A stretch of DNA of 64,000 nucleotides, taken from positions 227,248 through 291,247 of the forward strand of contig PLZV01000030.1 in NCBI GenBank assembly GCA_003152315.1, given 5' to 3'. Source of the DNA: Verrucomicrobiota bacterium (GTDB lineage: Bacteria > Verrucomicrobiota > Verrucomicrobiia > Palsa-1439). A model generated the notes under the pieces. The model made no database searches, had not been told where the DNA came from, and saw only the letters and a program-made list of their open reading frames with translations. Made by a program: the position numbers and the translations under genes. Below, piece after piece: positions 16,962 to 23,715 of this stretch; position 1 is the first letter of the stretch, and the number at the start of each line of letters is the position of its first letter.

Positions 16962-17648
16962 ATGCTTTATGGCCAAACGCCGAAGTGGATCGACTGGCTT
17001 GATCGCCGGCTGCCGGGTTTCGGGATTCCAAACCTGGCCCTGTACCTGATTGGGGCGCAGGCGTGCGGTTTTCTGCTGACGTTGGCCAACCCGAACGCGA
17101 TCTTGCTCCTCATGCTTGATCCCTCGCTGGTGCTGAAGGGCGAGGTTTGGCGGCTGGTCACCTTCCTCGCCGTGCCACTGACGCTCAGTCCACTGTGGAT
17201 GGTCTTTACGCTCTATTTCCTGTACTTCATCATCAATGGGATCGAAGCGGAATGGGGCGAGTTCCGCACCACGTTGTACGTGCTGGTAGCGGTGTTGTTT
17301 ACCATCGTTTTTTCGTTCGCCTTTCAGGTGCCGATCTACAACACCGCCGTGCTCGGGTCGACACTCTTTCTCGCGGCCGCCACCATCGCGCCGGAGTACC
17401 AAATCCTGTTGTTCCTGGTGCTTCCGGTGAAGATGAAATGGCTGGCGTGGTTGACGGTCGTGTATATCGTTTATGCCCTGATCGTCGGCTCGTGGTTGAG
17501 TCGCCTGTATCTGTTGACCATGTACGCCAACTACCTGCTATTCTTCGGCCCGTATTTCGCGGGACGGCTCAAGGCGTTTTACCGGCGGAAGAAATTTCAG
17601 CAGGAAATCGCTGCCGGTCGCGTCGGCGGAGACAAACCAACGGAATAA
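16962..17648 (+). CDS. Rhomboid-like multi-pass membrane protein, probably non-catalytic
   Basis: 228-aa inner-membrane protein with about six hydrophobic helices. The segment LKGEVWRLVTFLAVP and the following helix and GIEAEWGEF resemble the start of rhomboid-fold proteins (G-E-x-WRL-T and the E-x-x-WG loop). However, the catalytic GxSG serine motif and the TM6 histidine are not present; the corresponding stretch reads VLGSTLFLAAA. It therefore looks like a pseudo-rhomboid (iRhom/Derlin/TMEM115-like), of unknown function. The C-terminus is basic. The start is ATG 16962, with GTG 16956 two codons upstream as an alternative. It is followed after one base by the aldo/keto reductase gene, suggesting co-transcription. 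Confidence 0.7.
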   Translation: MLYGQTPKWIDWLDRRLPGFGIPNLALYLIGAQACGFLLTLANPNAILLLMLDPSLVLKGEVWRLVTFLAVPLTLSPLWMVFTLYFLYFIINGIEAEWGEFRTTLYVLVAVLFTIVFSFAFQVPIYNTAVLGSTLFLAAATIAPEYQILLFLVLPVKMKWLAWLTVVYIVYALIVGSWLSRLYLLTMYANYLLFFGPYFAGRLKAFYRRKKFQQEIAAGRVGGDKPTE

Positions 17649-17649
17649 T

Positions 17650-18846
17650 ATGCAAATCCCAATGAAATACCGTCGTTTTGGCCGTACCAATCTCTCCATG
17701 CCCGTCATCTCCTGCGGGGGAATGCGCTATCAGCATTCGTGGAAAGACGAGGATGCCGGCGGCATCACTGCCGAAGGCCAGGCCAACCTCGAAGCCACCA
17801 TCCACCGGGCGCTCGAACTCGGCATCAACCACATTGAAACCGCGCGCGGGTACGGCACTTCGGAGGTCCAGCTCGGGAAAATTCTCCCGCGTCTGCCGCG
17901 CGAGCGGATGATTATCCAAACCAAGGTCAGCCCGTGCGCCGATCCAAAGGAATTTCTGGCCACATTCAACAAGTCGATGGGCAACTTGCAGCTCGACCAT
18001 GTCGATCTGCTGGGCCTTCACGGTATCAACAATGAAGAGGTACTCGATTTTGCCATGCGTCGTGGCGGGTGTCTCGCGGTCGCCCGCCAGCTCCAGAAAG
18101 AAGGCCGCGTCCGCTTCATTGGCTTCTCCACCCACGCCGTGCCGCGCGTGATTACCAGCGCCATCGAATCGGGCGAATTCGACTACGTCAACCTGCACTG
18201 GTACTTCGTCAATCCGCTCAACTGGTCGTCGGTGGAGGCGGCGACGAAGCGCGATATGGGCGTGTTCATCATCAGCCCGAACGACAAGGGCGGCATGTTG
18301 CAGAACCGGCCGGCCAAAATGGCGGAGTTGTGCGCGCCGCTGACGCCGATGCAGTTTAACGACCTCTATTGCCTTGCGCGACCCGAGGTCCACACGCTCA
18401 GTTGCGGCGCCGCGCGCCCCACCGACTTTGATGAACATATTGCTGCGCTGGAGTTCTATGGTCGCGAGGCGGAAACGATCGCGCCCATCGAACGCCGGCT
18501 GCGCGCGGAGATGGAGCGGACGCTCGGCGCTGACTGGTGCGCACACTGGGCCGAGGGCTTGCCGGAGTACTCAGAAGCTCCCGATCAGGTAAACGTCATC
18601 GAAATCCTACGGCTCTGGACCTATGTGAAATCCCTCGATCTCGTGGAGTGGGGAAAGATGCGGTACAATTTGCTCGGCAACGCCGGCCATTGGTTCCCGG
18701 GTGAAATGGTCAGCAAAATTGCAGACGATGGGAAATTACGGCTGGCCATCTCCAAAAACCCATTCGCTTCACGAATCCCGGAAATTCTCCGCGAAGCCCA
18801 CCAATTGCTTTTCACGGAACCAAAGAAGCGGCTCAGCCAGAGTTGA
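17650..18846 (+). CDS. Aldo/keto reductase with degenerate ferredoxin-like C-terminus
   Basis: 398-aa NADPH-type aldo/keto reductase. The TIM-barrel (1-290) begins MKYRRFGRTNLSMPVISCGG. The catalytic tetrad is recognisable: ETARGYG (Tyr present, with Glu where Asp is usual), QTKV (Lys) and LLGLHG (His). The C-terminal ~110 residues follow the layout of the AKR subgroup that carries a 4Fe-4S domain (GLP, then IEILRLWTYV, then RYNLL), but the CxxCxxCxxxCP cluster has collapsed to WCAHWAEGLP, leaving one Cys. So it probably lacks a cluster. An internal ATG at 17662 is an alternative start. It converges with the isomerase operon. The substrate is unknown. Confidence 0.85.
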   Translation: MQIPMKYRRFGRTNLSMPVISCGGMRYQHSWKDEDAGGITAEGQANLEATIHRALELGINHIETARGYGTSEVQLGKILPRLPRERMIIQTKVSPCADPKEFLATFNKSMGNLQLDHVDLLGLHGINNEEVLDFAMRRGGCLAVARQLQKEGRVRFIGFSTHAVPRVITSAIESGEFDYVNLHWYFVNPLNWSSVEAATKRDMGVFIISPNDKGGMLQNRPAKMAELCAPLTPMQFNDLYCLARPEVHTLSCGAARPTDFDEHIAALEFYGREAETIAPIERRLRAEMERTLGADWCAHWAEGLPEYSEAPDQVNVIEILRLWTYVKSLDLVEWGKMRYNLLGNAGHWFPGEMVSKIADDGKLRLAISKNPFASRIPEILREAHQLLFTEPKKRLSQS

Positions 18847-18865
18847 GCGCGCGGCGCGGTCGCGA

Positions 18866-19681
18866 CTACGATGCTAATGGGATGCCGTTTTCCCGCGCCA
18901 GTTTACGCAACGCGGTTACGGCCACCCCGAAAAGCTCAGGTCCGCTGAAGCCTGAAGATTGTCCCGCGATGGACAGGTGGGGCTCGAAGCTCAGGAATCC
19001 GTTGTATCCGCTGGCATAGGCATCCTTGAGAATCTCGGCGACGTGTCCATCCCCCTCGCCCGCCGGCACGACCTTGCCGCTGCCGTGAAGGGCGTCCTTG
19101 ATATGGATGTGCGCCGTGTACGGTTTCAGGAGCGGCCAGTTGTCGAGCGGGTCCTCACCGGCTTGGACGAAGTTGGCAAAATCGAAGGCGGCGCGGAACT
19201 TGGGCGAGTCGAGGTTCTGATGCAGGTCGAGGCACGACGCGCCTAGCTCGCCGTAGATGTGCCTTTCGTTTTCGTGAACGAGCACCGGGCGATAGGACTG
19301 GACATAATCGATCTTTTCTTGCAAGCGACGCAGGACTTCCGCGCGCCCGTTCGGGAAGGCTTCGTAATAGCTGAAGATGCGAACGAAGGGCGCATCGAAG
19401 AATTCCGCCAGCTCCACGGCAAGTTTGAAGCGCTCAAAATGCGGCCCGAATGGCTCGCTCAGCTTGACCTTTCCAATGGGCGAACCGATGCCGATCACGC
19501 CCAGGCCATTGTCCGCGAGCTTCTGCTTGATTTCCACGCGCATCGATTTGTCAAAATCGAGCACGTTCTTGCCGGCCACGCCGCGCAATTCAATATGCGT
19601 GACACCCTGTCTCTTGCACTCGGTAATCTGCACGTTCAGGTCCGGCGAGATCTCGTCGGCGAAGGCGGCTAGGCCAAGCAT
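18866..19681 (-). CDS. Sugar phosphate isomerase/epimerase family TIM-barrel protein (third operon gene)
   Basis: 271-aa xylose-isomerase-like TIM barrel (AP endonuclease 2 superfamily). The start at 19681 (MLGLAAFADEISPDLN) is preferred to a frame that extends upstream through the preceding gene, because it matches the usual N-terminus and overlaps the previous gene by only 13 bp. Metal-site candidates are the Glu in VLVHENE, the His in AHIHIKDAL and the Glu in FLSFEPHLS near the C-terminus. It is the last gene of a three-gene unit with a Gfo/Idh oxidoreductase and a second isomerase-like protein, a common arrangement for sugar or inositol-like catabolism. The specific substrate is unknown. 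Confidence 0.87.
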   Translation of the reverse strand: MLGLAAFADEISPDLNVQITECKRQGVTHIELRGVAGKNVLDFDKSMRVEIKQKLADNGLGVIGIGSPIGKVKLSEPFGPHFERFKLAVELAEFFDAPFVRIFSYYEAFPNGRAEVLRRLQEKIDYVQSYRPVLVHENERHIYGELGASCLDLHQNLDSPKFRAAFDFANFVQAGEDPLDNWPLLKPYTAHIHIKDALHGSGKVVPAGEGDGHVAEILKDAYASGYNGFLSFEPHLSIAGQSSGFSGPELFGVAVTALRKLARENGIPLAS

Positions 19682-20442
19682 AGATTCTTCTTGGTGTAGA
19701 CGAAGCTTTGCTTCAGCGAGTCGAACGGATCGCCGGGACACGTGTCCTGCTCGATACAGAACCATTTGCAACCAGCCGATTCCGCCGCGGGGATGATTCG
19801 CTGCCAATCGAGATTGCCATTGCCGATTTCCGCAAAGGTCGCCTGATTGTCGGTGTTCACGGTGTAATCTTTCATGTGCAGAATCGGTAATCGGCCCTTG
19901 AGCCGGTTGCACCACGCCACAGGATCGCCTCCGCCATGCTGCACCCAGTACGTATCAGGTTCGCCCTGCAGATAGCGCGGGTCGGTCTCCTCGAAGAGAA
20001 TTTCCAACACTGGCTTTCCGCCCAACCGCCGAAATTCGATGTGATGGTTGTGGTAGCACAACACCTGTCCCGCCGCATGCAGCACTTTGCCCGCGGCATT
20101 GAGCCGGGCTGCAAACGCTTTCACATCGGGTAGCGTGTCGAACTTAATGCCAGCCGGCCACGCATACGCGGTAAGATCGCAACTGAGCTTCTGAAGGTGC
20201 TCGACGACACGTTGCGGTTCGTTCAGGATCATGTTCCCATCTTCGTGCGTCGCGCAGCAGGTCAGGCCTTCCCCCTTCAGCATGGCGACCAACTCACTTT
20301 CCCCAATCGGGCCGAGGCCGCTGATTTGCACTGCCTCGTAGCCGATCGCGCGGATCTTTTTCAGCGTCTTCGCGATTTCAGGGGGCGTTTTGGCGAAATC
20401 ACGAACGGTGTACAATTGGGCGGCGATTTGGTGAGTTTTCAT
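19669..20442 (-). CDS. Sugar phosphate isomerase/epimerase family TIM-barrel protein (second operon gene)
   Basis: 257-aa xylose-isomerase-like TIM barrel. It starts MKTHQIAAQLYTVRDFAKTP, the typical N-terminus of these cytosolic epimerases. Likely metal or substrate residues lie in YHNHHIEF (residues about 125-132), ILHMKDY and CIEQDTCPGDPF. There is no signal peptide. The ATG overlaps the stop of the upstream Gfo/Idh gene by 4 bp, and its own 3' end overlaps the next isomerase gene by 13 bp, so translation is coupled throughout. It shares the fold with the neighbouring protein but little sequence, so the pair probably performs two different steps of one pathway. Confidence 0.88.
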   Translation of the reverse strand: MKTHQIAAQLYTVRDFAKTPPEIAKTLKKIRAIGYEAVQISGLGPIGESELVAMLKGEGLTCCATHEDGNMILNEPQRVVEHLQKLSCDLTAYAWPAGIKFDTLPDVKAFAARLNAAGKVLHAAGQVLCYHNHHIEFRRLGGKPVLEILFEETDPRYLQGEPDTYWVQHGGGDPVAWCNRLKGRLPILHMKDYTVNTDNQATFAEIGNGNLDWQRIIPAAESAGCKWFCIEQDTCPGDPFDSLKQSFVYTKKNLCLA

Positions 20443-21599
20443 CGTTTGTAGGAGGAGGCCATGTCGTCGGTTATTACGCCGTGGGCGTGTTTGGCTCCCG
20501 GCTTGAATCGTGAGGTGCTGATTTTACTTTGGAGGAATTTTTCGTAGGCGGCGGCATCCAACGGCAATTCAACAGTCTGGTTGTGCGCCGCGGAAAGCAT
20601 GATTGCGTTGGCCAGTTCGACGGAATGAATTCCCTCGGGGGCGGGTGCGACGAGCGGCCGGCCGTCGAGAATGGCGTCGACGAAATTCTGCAGCATTTCG
20701 GCATGTTGGCCGCCGTGGCTGGGGAAAGCGAACTCAAATTCCTTCGTCGCGGGAGTCGCGAAGGGCCTGGTCGCTGTACGGCTGAATTCACTCATCGGCG
20801 TTTCGTTCTTGGTGAAGGTGAGCATGTCGTTCTCGAATACCAGTCGGCCGTTCTCGGCAGCGACCTCCAGGCGGTTCGTACCCGGCGCCTCGCCTGTGGA
20901 TGTGATAAACACAGCGGTTGCGCCGTCGGCGTATTCAAAGTACGCGGTCACGTCGTCCTCCACCTCGATGTCGTGGTAGCGACCGACTCCGCAAAACCCC
21001 CGCACGCGCCGCGGCATCCCGAATAACCACTGGAATAGATCGAGGTTATGCGGACATTGGTTGAGCAGCACGCCGCCGCCTTCGCCGGCCCACGTTGCGC
21101 GCCAGCTGCCCAGCTTGTAATACGCTTCGGTGCGATACCAGTTCGTGATGATCCAGTTGATCCGGCGAATCCGGCCGAGTTCGCCATCTTGGATGAGTTC
21201 GCGCACCTTTTTGTAGTAGGGGTCGGTGCGTTGTTGGAACATGACGGCGAAGACCAGTTTCGGGTCCTGCCGCGCGGCGATGAGCCGTTCGGCGTCGGCT
21301 TTATGGACGGAAATCGGTTTTTCCACGAGCACGTGCAGGCCGGCCTGCAGGGCGGCGATGCCGCTAACGGTGTGATCGAAGTGCGGCGTGGCAATGAGGA
21401 TGGCATCGACGGCGTCCGAACGAATCAGCTCCTCACTGCGAGTGAAGCCTTTGGCGTGCGGGAAGCGCGCGACCTTTTCCGGGGCCGGATCACAAACGGC
21501 GGTGATCTCACAACGGCTGACCTTGCCGGACATGATGTTGTCGGCATGTCCCACGCCCATGTTGCCGAGGCCGATGATTCCTAATCGAACGGGTTTCAT
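20439..21599 (-). CDS. Gfo/Idh/MocA family oxidoreductase
   Basis: 386-aa NAD(P)-dependent oxidoreductase of the Gfo/Idh/MocA family, cytosolic, probably acting on a sugar or cyclitol. The Rossmann domain (1-125) opens RLGIIGLGNMGVGHADNI with GxGxxG, and the family motif EKP is present in LVEKPISVHKADAE. The C-terminal alpha/beta domain contains the GVLLNQCPHNLDLFQWLFG block, whose Asp/His pair (Q-C-P-H-N-L-D) is typical of the catalytic region. It is the first gene of the operon with two TIM-barrel isomerases downstream, joined by ATGA overlap. Together they look like an oxidation-isomerisation route for an unusual sugar. No regulator is adjacent. Confidence 0.9.
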   Translation of the reverse strand: MKPVRLGIIGLGNMGVGHADNIMSGKVSRCEITAVCDPAPEKVARFPHAKGFTRSEELIRSDAVDAILIATPHFDHTVSGIAALQAGLHVLVEKPISVHKADAERLIAARQDPKLVFAVMFQQRTDPYYKKVRELIQDGELGRIRRINWIITNWYRTEAYYKLGSWRATWAGEGGGVLLNQCPHNLDLFQWLFGMPRRVRGFCGVGRYHDIEVEDDVTAYFEYADGATAVFITSTGEAPGTNRLEVAAENGRLVFENDMLTFTKNETPMSEFSRTATRPFATPATKEFEFAFPSHGGQHAEMLQNFVDAILDGRPLVAPAPEGIHSVELANAIMLSAAHNQTVELPLDAAAYEKFLQSKISTSRFKPGAKHAHGVITDDMASSYKR

Positions 21600-21941
21600 A
21601 AAACTCGCCCTTGCGAGCCTCTTTAATCCTATGCCACGAGCGGCGCGTCAAGCGTGTTTTCCCTGCGAAGAGTAGCCGAATATGGTTGACAGAATCACCC
21701 TGCTCTGCAATCATTTGCAACGAAGGCGAGGATAGTTGTCACATTATCAGCGGAATAGGTTCAGGTAGGCAACTTGTGTTACCAGCAAAGCGACTTGGTC
21801 CGTTCCTTTATGCGCCAACGACCCTAAAGTACAATAGACGCATCTTGTTATGGATGTGGTGGTTAGTGGTAAAACTTGTGCAGCGGTTGCGAGCCGCTGA
21901 CGTCGTAGGGAAAAACAAAAAAGAGGCGAAAGGATCAAATT
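21600..21941. other. Intergenic region upstream of the PEP-CTERM gene
   Basis: About 340 bp between divergent genes, presumably holding both promoters. A perfect 6-bp inverted repeat CAGCGG-N7-CCGCTG lies at 21881-21899, ~40 bp before the PEP-CTERM start. AAAGGA seven bases before ATG 21942 is a strong ribosome binding site. No sigma-54 type -24/-12 pair was seen. Confidence 0.55.
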
Positions 21942-22595
21942 ATGAGAATAACAACCATCACCTGTTTGACGATTCTTGCGGGACTCGTCATCGGGAACAC
22001 AGCGCGGGCACAGGTTGTCAATGGGGGGTTTGAAACTGCTTCAGGTGCCTATACCACCGGCGCTTTGGGCTGGAGCGACTTCAGCACCCCTGCCAACAAT
22101 GGGAGCACGGCTTCGGCACAGCGAAGCCTTACGGATCCTTTTGCTGGTGTCGCGGAATTAACGTTGACGTATCAGAATAGTGCAAACCCGGGCATCGGTC
22201 CGTCTGTGATTGGCCAGTCAGACTTTTTTGGCGGAGTGTCACCTGGCGCGGAAACCTTGACCTTCGAAGCCAAGCATGTCGTGGCAGGAACCGAGAATAA
22301 TCAAGTGCAGGTTCAGTGGTTTGATGCCGGCAACGTTTTCCTCGGTGCCACTGGCTTTTCAAGCTACAACGGGACTCTCACTGCCGCTTATTCATTACAA
22401 ACCAAGAATTATGTGGCACCGGCCAATACGGCTAAAGCACTCGTTCAGTTCCTGTCAGCGGGGGGTGCTGTTGCGAACGACACCGCGACAGTGCGGATTG
22501 ATAACGTTACAATGGTTCCCGAGCCAACAACCGTGACGCTGGTCGGTCTGGGATTGGTTGGCGCGATTGCGTTGGGACGCAAGCGCAAGTCGTAA
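21942..22595 (+). CDS. PEP-CTERM sorting domain protein
   Basis: 217-aa secreted protein. A signal peptide (1-23, ending ARAQ) precedes a ~165-residue Gly/Ala/Thr-rich beta-domain starting VVNGGFETASGAY, typical of small matrix proteins with a CBM/jelly-roll-like N-terminal strand. The C-terminus is a textbook PEP-CTERM: VPEPTT, a hydrophobic helix (VTLVGLGLVGAIALG) and the basic tail RKRKS. Such tails are processed by an exosortase (EpsH/XrtA type), which is not encoded in this window. The gene is monocistronic, with a good ribosome binding site and a hairpin terminator. Its role in exopolysaccharide or floc matrix is inferred from the family. Confidence 0.93.
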   Translation: MRITTITCLTILAGLVIGNTARAQVVNGGFETASGAYTTGALGWSDFSTPANNGSTASAQRSLTDPFAGVAELTLTYQNSANPGIGPSVIGQSDFFGGVSPGAETLTFEAKHVVAGTENNQVQVQWFDAGNVFLGATGFSSYNGTLTAAYSLQTKNYVAPANTAKALVQFLSAGGAVANDTATVRIDNVTMVPEPTTVTLVGLGLVGAIALGRKRKS

Positions 22596-22609
22596 TTCAA
22601 GCTTTTGTC

Positions 22610-22642
22610 TGGGAGGGGCTAACCGCGAGGTTACCCCTCCCA
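22610..22642 (+). terminator. Hairpin terminator after the PEP-CTERM gene
   Basis: TGGGAGGGGCTAACC-GCGA-GGTTACCCCTCCCA forms a 12-13 bp stem with one bulge, 15 bp after the stop codon. The following bases are not a pure T run, so termination efficiency is uncertain. Confidence 0.7.
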
Positions 22643-22729
22643 ATATTGGCCCATCTTTGAATGGTGTACGTCCACGTAAATCGTGGGCGTTTTTCGCGCC
22701 CTGTACAATTCTTGGCGAAACCCAATTCT

Positions 22730-23704
22730 ATGGTTAAATCGCTCACCACCCATCGCTTGGGAAAGTCCGGCACTGAGGTCTCCGTCATCGGGACGGGCTT
22801 GTGGGCAGTCGGCGGAGGCTGGGGAGCGGTAGATGACAAGCAGGCGCTCGGCGCCATCGACGCTTCGTTGGATGCCGGTATCAACTTCTTCGACACCGCC
22901 GACGTCTATGGCAACGGCCACAGCGAGGAATTGCTCGGCAAAGCCATGCGGGGGCGACGCGAACGATTTGTGGTGGCGACCAAGATTGGCTGGGTCGGCT
23001 ACGACGGCCAGAATAACCGCTCGCAATACGACAACGTGGAAAAACTGATCGCGGGGGTCGAGGAAAGCCTGCGACGGCTGCAGACGGACCACATCGACCT
23101 GATCCAGAACCACATCTTCTATCGCGAGCCAAACACCGGCGTCTTCATCGAGGGATTCCGACGGCTACAGCGTGATGGGAAGGTGCGTGCCTACGGCCTG
23201 AGCTCAAGCGACTTCGCCTTCATCAAGGATTTCAACCGCAATGGCCACTGCGCGACGTTGCAGATTGACTACAGCATCCTCAATCGAACGTCGGAGAGCG
23301 AGATCTTCCCGTATTGCCAGAAGAACAATATCGGTGTGATCGTTCGTGGGGCTCTGGCGATGGGTATTCTCGCCGGCAAGTTTACCACCGAGACGCGCTT
23401 TCCCGAAGGTGACTTCCGTCGCAACTGGCACGAGAAGCCCGACGAGCGCCGGGTTTTTCTTGAAGACCTCGACAAGGTCGAACGCCTGCGTACGCTCACC
23501 AACGGCCGCACACTGTCCCAGCTCGCGTTGCGTTTCGTCGTTGACCACCCTGCCGTCTCGACCGTCATCCCCGGGGCGCGTTCGCCCAAGCAGGCGCGCG
23601 AGAATGTGCAGGCGGGTCTTCTGCCTCCGCTCACGGCAGCGGAGCGTCAGCAAATCGATTCCATCACCCCACCAGGAGGCGGCCGCAAAATCTGGCCCGC
23701 ATAA
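22730..23704 (+). CDS. Aldo/keto reductase
   Basis: 324-aa cytosolic aldo/keto reductase of the YajO/IolS-like group. I chose ATG 22730 (MVKSLTTHRLGKSGTEVSVI); an open frame reaches back to 22661 but those residues do not fit the fold. The catalytic tetrad is complete: Asp in FFDTADVYG, Tyr in the same block, Lys in VVATKIGW and His in LIQNHIF. The cofactor region near the C-terminus reads STVIPGARSPKQARENV. It is followed 11 bp later by the beta-helix protein, suggesting co-transcription. The pairing with a secreted polysaccharide-active protein hints at processing of a released sugar, which is inference. Confidence 0.9.
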   Translation: MVKSLTTHRLGKSGTEVSVIGTGLWAVGGGWGAVDDKQALGAIDASLDAGINFFDTADVYGNGHSEELLGKAMRGRRERFVVATKIGWVGYDGQNNRSQYDNVEKLIAGVEESLRRLQTDHIDLIQNHIFYREPNTGVFIEGFRRLQRDGKVRAYGLSSSDFAFIKDFNRNGHCATLQIDYSILNRTSESEIFPYCQKNNIGVIVRGALAMGILAGKFTTETRFPEGDFRRNWHEKPDERRVFLEDLDKVERLRTLTNGRTLSQLALRFVVDHPAVSTVIPGARSPKQARENVQAGLLPPLTAAERQQIDSITPPGGGRKIWPA

Positions 23705-23715
23705 ACATCCTCAAC

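Noticed and set aside
19733-19749. Palindrome GGGACACGTGTCC resembling the E1/E2 half-sites
   Set aside because: It lies inside a coding sequence, lacks the N7 spacing and has no second pair, so it is judged coincidental.
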